DNA of 7,515 nt from Halieaceae bacterium (GTDB lineage Bacteria > Pseudomonadota > Gammaproteobacteria > Pseudomonadales > Halieaceae). The DNA is taken from assembly GCA_003523185.1 (NCBI GenBank), contig DPGN01000073.1, positions 1 through 7,515 of the forward strand. Reading direction: 5' to 3'. A program made the position numbers and the translations under genes. The notes below the pieces were generated by a model that made no database searches, was not told where the DNA came from, and saw nothing but the letters and a program-made list of their open reading frames with translations. This document shows, piece after piece, positions 1-6,604 of this stretch (position 1 is the first letter of the stretch; every line of letters starts with the position of its first letter).

Positions 1-1646
1 GTCCAAAAGCTCGCCTCGTAAAGATCACTGTGTAACTGATCGAACGCCTTGCGTGCTCGCGCGTTCCCTGAAAAGAACAACCGGAACTCTTCAGGAAACA
101 CATCGTTTGGCCCAACCGAATACCAGGGCTGACCTGACATTTCTTCAAACTCATCCCGAGGCGGGGGTATCTTTCTAAAGTTTATGTCCGTCAACGGCTG
201 AATTTCGTCGTAGTCGTAAAAAACCACACGCCCGTGACGCGTTACACCAAAGTTTTTCAGCAACATATCACCGGGGAAGATGTTAGCCGCCGCCAGTTCT
301 TTAATGGCATTGCCATAATCGAGCATCACCGCATCCACCTCCTCGTCAGAGGCGTCTTTCAAATACAAGTTCAGTGGCTGCATCCGCCGTTCAACATAGC
401 AATGCTTGATGATGAGTGCGCGTCCGTTGATCTCGAGCTGCGAGGAACAGGTCGCTTCCAGCTCTTCCATGAGCTCGTCCGAGAAGCGCGAGGCCTCAAA
501 CACCAGATTGGCGAACTCCTGCGTGTCAGCCATGCGCCCCGCCCTGTCCCAACGCTTTACCAACTGGTACTTATCGCGCACCTCTTGATGCGTCACTTCC
601 TTGGGCGGTGTGAAACGGTCCTTAATGATTTTGAAAACATATTCATACGACGGCAACGTAAATACCGCCATGACCATCCCTTTAATTCCGGGGGCCGGTA
701 TGAATGCGTCCTCGGTTGAACGCATATGACGCGATGCCGTTCGGAAATAATAGGTCTTACCGTGCCGGTGGTGCCCAATACAGCTGTAAATCTCTGAAAC
801 CGCCTTTCGTGGCATAAGCTGCTGCAGAAATAGGACGTATTGCGATGGGATGGAGGCATCGACCATGAAATAGGTTCGGGTGAACGAGAAGAGCTTCGAG
901 ATGATGTCAGAACCCAGCAAACAGGCATCAAGGTAAACACTGGGGCGCTCTTGTTCCTCCGTGTGCAGCAGGGGTAAGACGAACGGAATCTGAAGACCCT
1001 TACCCGAGATGCGACCCACAATGTACGCAGCCTTATTACGGAAAAAGTGGTGCTCCAAGGCATGCAATTCTAGGTCAGCGCGATGATCGTAGCCGGCATC
1101 TTCAACAGCGGCGGTCATAACCTCGGTGACACGCGCGACCTCTCGGTCATAATCTTCATAAGGCAACGCCATGCCGTAGTCGAATAGCAAATTGGCGACA
1201 GTGGCCTTGAAATCACCCTTGGTACGGTACTGGTTCAGTACGCGACGCACATCCACAGGTGGCATATCACCTTGCGGCGAAAAGACGAACGCGTAGTCGT
1301 CTCGAATCCAGCGATGCTCGAATACGGCGTTGAAAATACTGTTGTAGAACGTCTCCGCAATCTCAAAGTTCGTCATTCCTCGAACGAGTTCAGCATAGAG
1401 ATCTCGGGTCTCGGCCCAGAAATCGAGGTCGTGAAGTCGATCCTGAGCAATGTACTCAACGACATCGATCGTCTCGAGCACCTGTAGCTTGTAGATATCG
1501 ATGCGACGCATCGACGCCTCTTGCGTCGCACGCCATTCAGCATTCTCAAAGCGCGTGCGAGCCGAGAGCGTGATGTTCTCAAACTCAGCAAAATAGGCGG
1601 TGAACCCATTCAGGATAGTGCGGGCTAGCCGGGACTGTTTGTCCAT
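1..1646 (-). CDS. aceK: Isocitrate dehydrogenase kinase/phosphatase AceK (3' end cut by window edge)
   Basis: Cytoplasmic bifunctional enzyme that phosphorylates and dephosphorylates isocitrate dehydrogenase, so directing isocitrate to the TCA cycle or the glyoxylate bypass. I translated 548 codons; E. coli AceK has 578, so about 30 C-terminal residues are missing. The N-terminal regulatory region (about 1-310) is followed by the kinase fold. Visible are the nucleotide loop APGIKGM (318-324), Lys339 in FKIIKDR, Asp374 in RMADTQEF, Asp460 in FPGDMLLKNFG and Asp478 in VVFYDYDEI. These match E. coli Lys336, Asp371, Asp457 and Asp475 with a constant offset of 3. The ATG at 1646 is chosen because no in-frame start lies between it and the upstream gene, and the next Met is residue 46. 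There is no clear Shine-Dalgarno sequence (upstream bases read CACACTCTCCGCC), so translation may depend on coupling to the short-chain dehydrogenase gene ending 14 bases upstream. No aceA or aceB is visible in the window. Confidence 0.96.
   Translation of the reverse strand, partial: MDKQSRLARTILNGFTAYFAEFENITLSARTRFENAEWRATQEASMRRIDIYKLQVLETIDVVEYIAQDRLHDLDFWAETRDLYAELVRGMTNFEIAETFYNSIFNAVFEHRWIRDDYAFVFSPQGDMPPVDVRRVLNQYRTKGDFKATVANLLFDYGMALPYEDYDREVARVTEVMTAAVEDAGYDHRADLELHALEHHFFRNKAAYIVGRISGKGLQIPFVLPLLHTEEQERPSVYLDACLLGSDIISKLFSFTRTYFMVDASIPSQYVLFLQQLMPRKAVSEIYSCIGHHRHGKTYYFRTASRHMRSTEDAFIPAPGIKGMVMAVFTLPSYEYVFKIIKDRFTPPKEVTHQEVRDKYQLVKRWDRAGRMADTQEFANLVFEASRFSDELMEELEATCSSQLEINGRALIIKHCYVERRMQPLNLYLKDASDEEVDAVMLDYGNAIKELAAANIFPGDMLLKNFGVTRHGRVVFYDYDEIQPLTDINFRKIPPPRDEFEEMSGQPWYSVGPNDVFPEEFRLFFSGNARARKAFDQLHSDLYEASFW
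1502..1530 (-). other. Inverted repeat / possible mRNA hairpin inside aceK
   Basis: A perfect 9-base inverted repeat, TGCGACGCA and TGCGTCGCA, is separated by 11 bases within codons about 39-49 of aceK. The spacer holds a third related segment, so the first arm could instead form a 6-pair stem (CGACGC/GCGTCG) with a 5-base loop. The two foldings exclude each other. This is seen directly; any regulatory role is inference, and the codons (Arg-Ala-Thr-Gln-Glu-Ala-Ser-Met-Arg-Arg) could produce it by chance. Confidence 0.4.
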
Positions 1647-1660
1647 GGCGGAGAGTGTGC

Positions 1661-2449
1661 TTACCCGGGACCCGTGAAAAGACGTCTCAATTTACGCATA
1701 CCGCCCAACCAGCGCTCGTAGCTCCGCGCTTTATTCTGACGGTACTCCTCTACCTCGGGGTGCGGCAATATCAGGAAAGACTCGGCGTCCAGTCCTTGTA
1801 TCACTGCCTCAGCAACCGCCTCAGCAGACAACATGCCATCGACCCCAGCGACGCCACCACCGTCGGTACCAGCCGTCATTGCCGTATCGACTGCTTGCGG
1901 GCAAAGGCAGCTGACCTTAATACCGTCATCCCCGTGGGTGATCGCCAAACTCTCGGCAAACGACACCGCCGCATGCTTGGTTACCGAGTAGGGAGCCGAG
2001 CCGATCTGCGCGAGCAAACCTGCCGCCGACGCTGTATTGAGGAAGTAGCCCTCACCGCGCGCAATCATTGCGGGTAAGCAGGCTCGTGCGGCATATACGT
2101 GGGACATCAAATGGATTTCCCACATGCGCTGCCAGAGTGCATTATCCGCACCTGTGGCCCACCAGGGCTCTCCATCGACACCAATGATGCCGGCATTGGA
2201 GCAAAAGAGGTCTATCTGACCGTGCTCAGCCTCTACCGATGCAACGAGCGCCGCAATTGCACTTTCGTCTCTGACATCAAGCGCATGAGCTTGCGCGCCG
2301 ATTTCAGCGCCTACAGCAGAGACCGTATCGGCATTGAGATCAGCGATAACAACAGCCTTTGCGCCCTCAGCGATAAAGCGCGTGGCGAGTGCTTTGCCAA
2401 TACCGCTGGCTCCACCCGTTACAACACAGACTTTGCCAGCGATCTTCAT
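1661..2449 (-). CDS. Short-chain dehydrogenase/reductase (classical SDR family), substrate unknown
   Basis: A 262-residue NAD(P)-dependent oxidoreductase of usual classical SDR length, expected to interconvert an alcohol and a ketone. The Rossmann motif is TGGASGIG (11-18). Asp37 at the end of beta-2 favours NAD(H) over NADP(H). The cofactor motif SNAG lies at 84-87, and the catalytic residues are Ser141 (TASAAG) and Tyr154-x3-Lys158 (YSVTK). The usual tetrad Asn, normally in a 'VN' context, is His113 here (WEIHLMSH). The C-terminus (about 226-258: LPHPEVEEY, then a basic Arg/Lys-rich tail) defines a subgroup often annotated only as SDR oxidoreductase. It starts 2 bases after the stop of acyl-CoA dehydrogenase B, with only a weak G-rich ribosome site inside that gene, so translational coupling is likely. 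It may oxidise a hydroxyacyl-CoA from the dehydrogenase pair, but no hydratase or thiolase is present to confirm this. A specific function cannot be assigned. Confidence 0.9.
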   Translation of the reverse strand: MKIAGKVCVVTGGASGIGKALATRFIAEGAKAVVIADLNADTVSAVGAEIGAQAHALDVRDESAIAALVASVEAEHGQIDLFCSNAGIIGVDGEPWWATGADNALWQRMWEIHLMSHVYAARACLPAMIARGEGYFLNTASAAGLLAQIGSAPYSVTKHAAVSFAESLAITHGDDGIKVSCLCPQAVDTAMTAGTDGGGVAGVDGMLSAEAVAEAVIQGLDAESFLILPHPEVEEYRQNKARSYERWLGGMRKLRRLFTGPG

Positions 2450-2451
2450 AC

Positions 2452-3594
2452 TTAAGCCGCCGCGTAGGTGCTTTCGATGAACTTGCTGCGGTGGAAGGTA
2501 CCGTCACCTAGCGTCGCATTGATCATCATTAAACGCTTCGCGTAATGACCAATATCGAGCTCATCGGTAATGCCCATGCCACCGTGCATTTGAATCGCTT
2601 CACCATAGATCAACTTACCGTTGCGATCGATCAGCACCTTGAGGGCGTGAATAGTGGCTTCCGCTGACGCAGGGTCGATTTTGTATTCGCACAAGGCTTT
2701 GAAAAGAAGCGACTTTGCCTGCTCGTAGGCCATCATGCTATCAACCATGCGGTGTTGCAGCGCCTGGAACGAACCAATAGCAACGCCAAACTGCTCACGC
2801 GTTTTGGTGTACTCGAGTGTCTTGGCATTGAGCGTACCCATAATGCCGACGGCTTCGGAGGCGAGCGCAATGAGTGCCTCGCTGACTACGTCATTCACCA
2901 CAGGGAGAGCACCACCTTCAGAACCGAGCAAAGCGCCGGCACCGAGCTGAACGTTATCGAACGTGATATTCGCAACACGCTGCGCATCCATCATGGGGTA
3001 GCAGACCTTCGATACGCCTTCCGCGTTGGCATCCACGAGGAACAATGACAAACCGTCCTCATCAAATTGACCACCGGACGTGCGCGCGAGTACCACTAGC
3101 TTGTCGGCGTTCTCGCCGTTAAAGACAACGACCTTTTCACCGTTGAGAGTATATCCGTCACCGTTCGCCGTGGCTGTCGTTTTGCAATCGTTGATCGCAA
3201 AGCGACTCTGGCGCTCAACATAGGCAAACGCACCCAGAGTTTCGCCACCGATGACGCTCTCTAAAATCTCGGCACGCTGCGCTTCATCACCTGCCCGCGC
3301 GACAACGCCGCCAAATAAGACGACGGTTGGGAAGAAAGGCTCGACAACAAGGCCTTTACCCATTTCTTCCATGACGACCGACATATCGACGATGTTGCCA
3401 CCGAAACCGCCATCCGCCTCGGAAAACGGAATCGAGAGCCAACCGAGTTCGGCGAATGTCTGCCAGTTTTCACGGCTCATGCCTTCATCACTGTCGACGA
3501 TAGCGCGACGCGTATCCCAGTCGTAATCATCCTGTACGAATCTCGCGATCGAATCGCGAACCATTTGCTGTTCTTCTGTGTAATCGAAGTTCAT
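2452..3594 (-). CDS. Acyl-CoA dehydrogenase B (PimD-like small-subunit type)
   Basis: A 380-residue flavoprotein of the acyl-CoA dehydrogenase family, which forms an alpha,beta double bond in acyl-CoA thioesters and passes electrons to electron-transfer flavoprotein. The N-terminal helical domain spans about 1-120, the central beta domain about 121-230 (NGEKVVVFNG at 151-160), and the C-terminal helical FAD domain the rest. The family signature YTKTREQFG lies at 262-270 and QMHGGMGIT at 335-343. The segment that carries Tyr-Glu-Gly with the catalytic Glu in medium-chain enzymes reads LGDG (362-365), with Asp364 and no Glu. This resembles small subunits of two-subunit enzymes such as PimD and some mycobacterial FadE pairs. 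It lies 30 bases after acyl-CoA dehydrogenase A, its probable partner. The start at 3594 gives the normal N-terminus (NFDYTEEQ). The acyl substrate cannot be read from the sequence; a dicarboxylyl, branched or ring-derived acyl-CoA is possible. Confidence 0.93.
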   Translation of the reverse strand: MNFDYTEEQQMVRDSIARFVQDDYDWDTRRAIVDSDEGMSRENWQTFAELGWLSIPFSEADGGFGGNIVDMSVVMEEMGKGLVVEPFFPTVVLFGGVVARAGDEAQRAEILESVIGGETLGAFAYVERQSRFAINDCKTTATANGDGYTLNGEKVVVFNGENADKLVVLARTSGGQFDEDGLSLFLVDANAEGVSKVCYPMMDAQRVANITFDNVQLGAGALLGSEGGALPVVNDVVSEALIALASEAVGIMGTLNAKTLEYTKTREQFGVAIGSFQALQHRMVDSMMAYEQAKSLLFKALCEYKIDPASAEATIHALKVLIDRNGKLIYGEAIQMHGGMGITDELDIGHYAKRLMMINATLGDGTFHRSKFIESTYAAA

Positions 3595-3604
3595 TCTGTC
3601 ATTA

Positions 3605-3610
3605 CTCCTT
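3605..3610 (-). promoter_or_regulatory. Ribosome binding site of acyl-CoA dehydrogenase B
   Basis: AAGGAG on the minus strand, 10 bases before the ATG at 3594. A closer ATG (2 bases after it) opens a three-codon frame, Met-Thr-Glu-stop, whose TGA overlaps the true ATG. The spacing and the family N-terminus favour 3594. Confidence 0.6.
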
Positions 3611-3624
3611 CGGGAAATGCGTCC

Positions 3625-4800
3625 TTACTCGAGACCAAGAACGTACTTGGAAATGATGTTCTTCTGAACCTCGTTAGAACCACCATAGATTGTTGCTGCT
3701 CGGCCGTACATGAACGCACGACGGGCATCTGAACCAAACTCGTGACCCAGTACCTCCGGATCCATATCGGTTGGCAATACGCCCTGATAGTAAGCGGCAA
3801 TCTCCATACGAAGCTCCTGTGTCGCCTGCTGAAGCTCAGTACCTTTGATCTTCAGAAGAGAAGACTCGGGTCCGGGGAAACCACCCGCAGCCATAGTCGC
3901 CAGCGTGCGGAGTTCAGTGAACTCGAGCGCCATGAGCTCGACCTCGATATCTGCCATACGCTGCTGGAAACCAGGATCATCCATCAATCGCTGACCACCA
4001 TTCACCTCGCTGGCGGCTGCCTCTTTGATGAGACGCATGTTGCGCTTGATGTCAGCAACACCTGCGATACCGGTACGCTCGTGCGCTAAGAGTGCTTTCG
4101 CTACCGTCCAACCTTTACCCACTTCACCGACAACGTTCTTCGCAGGAACGCGAACGTTGTTGAACTCCACCTCATTGAGGTTGTGCTCGTTATCGATACC
4201 GATAATCGGGTTGACCTTGATACCTTCTGACTTCATGTCGACGAGGATGAAGGTAATACCTTCCTGCTTCTTGCCGCTGTTGTCAGTTCTGACAAGGCAG
4301 AAGATCCAATCCGCATGCTGCGCATACGTAGTCCAGATCTTCGCGCCGTTAATGATGTAGTCATCACCGTCGCGCTCCGCCTTTGTCTTCAGACTTGCGA
4401 GGTCAGAACCTGAGCCGGGCTCTGAGTAACCCTGACACCACCAATCTTCACTCTTGAGGATTCGGGGGAGGAAATATTCTTTCTGCTCGTCAGTACCAAA
4501 CGCCATGATGACGTTGGCCACCATCACAAGACCAAAGGGGACGACGTCGGGAATCCCGCGAAGCGATCGCTCGGACTCCCAAATGTATTTTTGTGTCGCA
4601 GTCCAACCGGTGCCACCATGCTCTACCGGCCAGTTGGGTGCTACCCAACCCTTAGCATAGAGCTTCTGCTGCCACTCCACCATGCCCTTAGAACCGCGGC
4701 TTTTTAGGTGCGCCTGCATTTCGGCGTCAAATTCAGTATCGAGGAAGTTGCGTACTTCATCGCGGAACGCGAGGTCTTCAGCTGATAGTGCAATATCCAT
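3625..4800 (-). CDS. Acyl-CoA dehydrogenase A (PimC/FadE-like large-subunit type)
   Basis: A 391-residue acyl-CoA dehydrogenase family flavoprotein and probable first gene of its operon. The N-terminal helical domain is about 1-120. The conserved flavin/substrate segment QGYSEPGSGSDLASLKT lies at 123-139, NGAKIWTTYAQHADWIF at 151-167, and the C-terminal helical domain follows. The motif that is Tyr-Glu-Gly in medium-chain enzymes is IYGGSNEVQ (371-379), so the usual catalytic Glu is Gly. Glu241 in HERTGIAG falls where isovaleryl-CoA dehydrogenase (Glu254) keeps its base, and is the best candidate catalytic residue. This pattern, with IYGGSNE, resembles PimC large subunits and mycobacterial FadE26-type subunits. 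The start at 4800 has GGGAG 8 bases upstream (4809-4813) and gives a standard N-terminus. I infer a heteromeric enzyme with the next gene. The substrate is unknown. Confidence 0.93.
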   Translation of the reverse strand: MDIALSAEDLAFRDEVRNFLDTEFDAEMQAHLKSRGSKGMVEWQQKLYAKGWVAPNWPVEHGGTGWTATQKYIWESERSLRGIPDVVPFGLVMVANVIMAFGTDEQKEYFLPRILKSEDWWCQGYSEPGSGSDLASLKTKAERDGDDYIINGAKIWTTYAQHADWIFCLVRTDNSGKKQEGITFILVDMKSEGIKVNPIIGIDNEHNLNEVEFNNVRVPAKNVVGEVGKGWTVAKALLAHERTGIAGVADIKRNMRLIKEAAASEVNGGQRLMDDPGFQQRMADIEVELMALEFTELRTLATMAAGGFPGPESSLLKIKGTELQQATQELRMEIAAYYQGVLPTDMDPEVLGHEFGSDARRAFMYGRAATIYGGSNEVQKNIISKYVLGLE

Positions 4801-4823
4801 TATCTGTGCTCCCGTGAGTGTTC

Positions 4824-4843
4824 TCGTCGAGGTATGCCGACGA
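4824..4843. repeat. Short inverted repeat in the leader of the acyl-CoA dehydrogenase operon
   Basis: Perfect 6-base arms, TCGTCG and CGACGA, flank an 8-base spacer. The element lies between the proposed promoter and the ribosome site of acyl-CoA dehydrogenase A. It could be a repressor operator or a small leader hairpin. It matches no operator consensus I recognise. Confidence 0.35.
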
Positions 4844-4848
4844 ATTTG

Positions 4849-4863
4849 AACCTTGAGTAGGTT
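4849..4863. repeat. Second short inverted repeat near the inferred transcription start
   Basis: Perfect 5-base arms AACCT and AGGTT around a 5-base spacer, a few bases downstream of the expected start of transcription. On the plus strand it is followed by a T run, but no plus-strand gene needs a terminator, so an operator role is more plausible. Arms this short can arise by chance. Confidence 0.25.
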
Positions 4864-4878
4864 TTTTTAACGAGGCGG

Positions 4879-4906
4879 ATGTTAGCGTTTTGGTAATTTT
4901 TTGCAA
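4879..4906 (-). promoter_or_regulatory. Candidate sigma-70 promoter for the acyl-CoA dehydrogenase operon
   Basis: On the minus strand, a -35-like TTGCAA (4901-4906) is separated by 16 bases from a -10-like TAACAT (4879-4884), within an A/T-rich stretch. The expected start is near 4872, giving a leader of about 70 bases. It is the best promoter-like pair I could find in the only sizeable intergenic gap of the window. The match is by eye. Confidence 0.4.
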
Positions 4907-4930
4907 ATAAAAAGTGCCTGTTCCAGCAGG
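4907..4930 (-). terminator. Weak rho-independent terminator candidate after cnoX
   Basis: On the minus strand, CCTG and CAGG (4927-4930 and 4917-4920) can pair around a 6-base loop, followed three bases later by TTTTTATTT. It begins 13 bases past the cnoX stop, which is the right place to end the dnaJ-dapB-cnoX transcript. The stem has only four pairs, so termination may be partial. Confidence 0.35.
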
Positions 4931-4943
4931 AATTATCCGCCCC

Positions 4944-5792
4944 TCAGTACAGTATAGAAAACAGTTTACGTTGATACTCAGCGGCAAGTGGATCTCCTTT
5001 GCCAATTGAGGCAATTGTATCGAGATATAACCGCTTGGCCTCGCCATTATTCCAATCGCGATCAGCACGTAGGACGATCAATAAGTGCTCGAGGGCATCG
5101 CGATAATGAGCCCCTGTTGTAAGCTGCACAGCAAGCTTTACTCGCACCGAATGATTACTCTCATCGCTTGCGAGCTCCGACTCCAGCGCTTCTATCTCGG
5201 GCGACTTCCCGGCCTCTCGCTTCAACTCAATTTGAGCCATCAGCTGCTCATGCACTGCCTCCCGGTCCACCAAACGAACCTCGTTGAGCACTTCTTCGGC
5301 CTCATCCAATCGATTCGCTTCAACCAGGGCACCGGCATAGGCCAAAGTAATCTCCAACAACTTGTTCGACTCCTCCCAAGCCGCTCGCAGTAATGCGAGA
5401 GCACCCGAGGTATCGCCCTGATCCAGAAGCTCCGTAGCCTCCGCGATTTTTGCATCCCACGGCGATGGCAAGTGCTTCTGAAGCATCTCGCGTACCGCCG
5501 TTTCGGGCTGAGCACCGGCGAAACCGTCGACAGGCTGTCCGTCCTTGAACACCATCACAGTCGGCAAACTTCTAACCCCGAGCTGCTGAGAGATACCCTG
5601 CTGCTCATCGGCGTTGATCTTGGCCAACAGAAACGCACCCGCGTATTCATCAGCGAGTTTTTCCAAGAGGGGCATCAACTGCTTACACGGCGCGCACCAA
5701 TCAGCCCAAAAATCGACCACCACGGGGCGATTGAAAGATTCGTCAATCAGATATTGCTGCGCATTGTTCTGGTCAATGTCGACTACGTTCAT
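4944..5792 (-). CDS. cnoX: Thioredoxin-TPR chaperedoxin (CnoX/YbbN family)
   Basis: A 282-residue cytoplasmic protein that in E. coli (YbbN/CnoX, 284 residues) holds unfolding proteins, limits their over-oxidation and hands them to DnaK/DnaJ and GroEL. The thioredoxin domain is about 1-108, with FWADWCAPCK (28-37) and the cis-Pro77 of SLPTV. The helical TPR-like domain is about 115-282. The ending, GDPLAAEYQRKLFSILY, closely resembles the E. coli C-terminus. Unlike E. coli CnoX, which has Ser-x-x-Cys, this protein keeps both active-site cysteines (Cys33, Cys36), so it could also act as a disulfide reductase, as reported for the Caulobacter homologue. The E. coli Cys63 position is not a Cys here (KINADEQ, 58-64). 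It starts 11 bases after dapB, with GAGGA just upstream (5797-5801). The location next to dnaJ fits the chaperone role. A general thioredoxin-like co-chaperone label is the safe alternative. Confidence 0.93.
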   Translation of the reverse strand: MNVVDIDQNNAQQYLIDESFNRPVVVDFWADWCAPCKQLMPLLEKLADEYAGAFLLAKINADEQQGISQQLGVRSLPTVMVFKDGQPVDGFAGAQPETAVREMLQKHLPSPWDAKIAEATELLDQGDTSGALALLRAAWEESNKLLEITLAYAGALVEANRLDEAEEVLNEVRLVDREAVHEQLMAQIELKREAGKSPEIEALESELASDESNHSVRVKLAVQLTTGAHYRDALEHLLIVLRADRDWNNGEAKRLYLDTIASIGKGDPLAAEYQRKLFSILY

Positions 5793-5803
5793 AACATCCT
5801 CGG

Positions 5804-6604
5804 CTACGACAGTCCTAAGACGTCGGACATCGTGTAAGCCCCAGCGGGTTTATTGGCAATGAATTTCGCCGCGCGCACCGCACCGTTTGCAAACGCATCG
5901 CGACTGCCGGCCTTGTGGGTAATTTCCAGTTGCTCACCTTCTGAGGCAAACAGCACCGTGTGTTCACCAACAATCTCACCTGCTCGCGTCACTGAGAAGC
6001 CAATTGAGCCAGGCTCCCTCGCCTCGCGATTGGCAGAGCGGTCGTATTGGGCAACATCTGACAGCGACTGTCCCATAGCGCTAGCCACAGCCTGCCCCAT
6101 TGCCAGTGCTGTTCCCGACGGCGCGTCAATTTTGTGTTTATGGTGCGCCTCGTGAATCTCTATATCTGAGTCTGCGCCCATTACCTGAGCCGCAAGCGAG
6201 AGAAGTCGATACGCTAAATTCACGCCGGTACTGAAATTGGCCGCCTGACAGCGAGCAACCGAAGCCAATGTCGAATCCAAATCGGCCTGCTCTGTCTCAG
6301 AGAAACCTGTCGTACCGATGACAATGGGGACGCCTGCGTCAGCACAGGCACGAGCATTAACCAGTGAGGACTCAGGAAGCGTGAAATCGATGACCACATC
6401 AACTGCGTCGAGCTCTAAAACGTCCGATACGGTTATGGCACAGTTTTCATCACCCACGATTGACGCAGCGCTCAATCCGACGAGCAGACTACCGGGTCGC
6501 GCAACGAGACAGGCTAATTCGGTCTCCGGCTCGGCAGAGACGGCCCGCGCAACGGCCTGACCCATGCGGCCACTCGCTCCTGTCACCGCTACGCGTAGCG
6601 CCAT
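5804..6604 (-). CDS. dapB: 4-hydroxy-tetrahydrodipicolinate reductase DapB
   Basis: A 266-residue cytoplasmic NAD(P)H-dependent enzyme of the diaminopimelate route. It reduces the DapA product to tetrahydrodipicolinate, for lysine and peptidoglycan. The N-terminal Rossmann motif is GASGRMG (9-15). VIDFT (71-75) and GTTGF (97-101) are conserved nucleotide-domain segments. The substrate and catalytic motif is EAHHKHKIDAPSGTA (152-166), with His154, His155 and Lys158. FANGAVRAA (238-246) is the conserved C-terminal segment. Length and all key residues are normal. The ATG at 6604 overlaps the dnaJ stop by one base (TAATG) and is preceded by GAAGGA with an 8-base spacing. The dnaJ-dapB order is common in gammaproteobacteria. 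There carAB often follows, but here the next gene is cnoX. Confidence 0.97.
   Translation of the reverse strand: MALRVAVTGASGRMGQAVARAVSAEPETELACLVARPGSLLVGLSAASIVGDENCAITVSDVLELDAVDVVIDFTLPESSLVNARACADAGVPIVIGTTGFSETEQADLDSTLASVARCQAANFSTGVNLAYRLLSLAAQVMGADSDIEIHEAHHKHKIDAPSGTALAMGQAVASAMGQSLSDVAQYDRSANREAREPGSIGFSVTRAGEIVGEHTVLFASEGEQLEITHKAGSRDAFANGAVRAAKFIANKPAGAYTMSDVLGLS

Noticed and set aside
234..719. 161-codon plus-strand frame opposite aceK
   Set aside because: The minus strand encodes AceK with all its active-site motifs continuously through this region; the plus-strand product resembles nothing known.
1655..2455. Long plus-strand open frames opposite the SDR gene
   Set aside because: They lie antisense to a clear SDR, show no recognisable family features and have no convincing ribosome site; they are by-products of codon use on the minus strand.
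4849..4870. Plus-strand terminator-like hairpin followed by seven T
   Set aside because: No plus-strand gene ends here and the stem is only five pairs with weak A/T ends; an operator or chance is more likely.
4778..5068. 96-codon minus-strand frame bridging the cnoX 3' end and the dehydrogenase start
   Set aside because: It overlaps both genes in another frame, covers the intergenic region with promoter and terminator signals, and has no family features.
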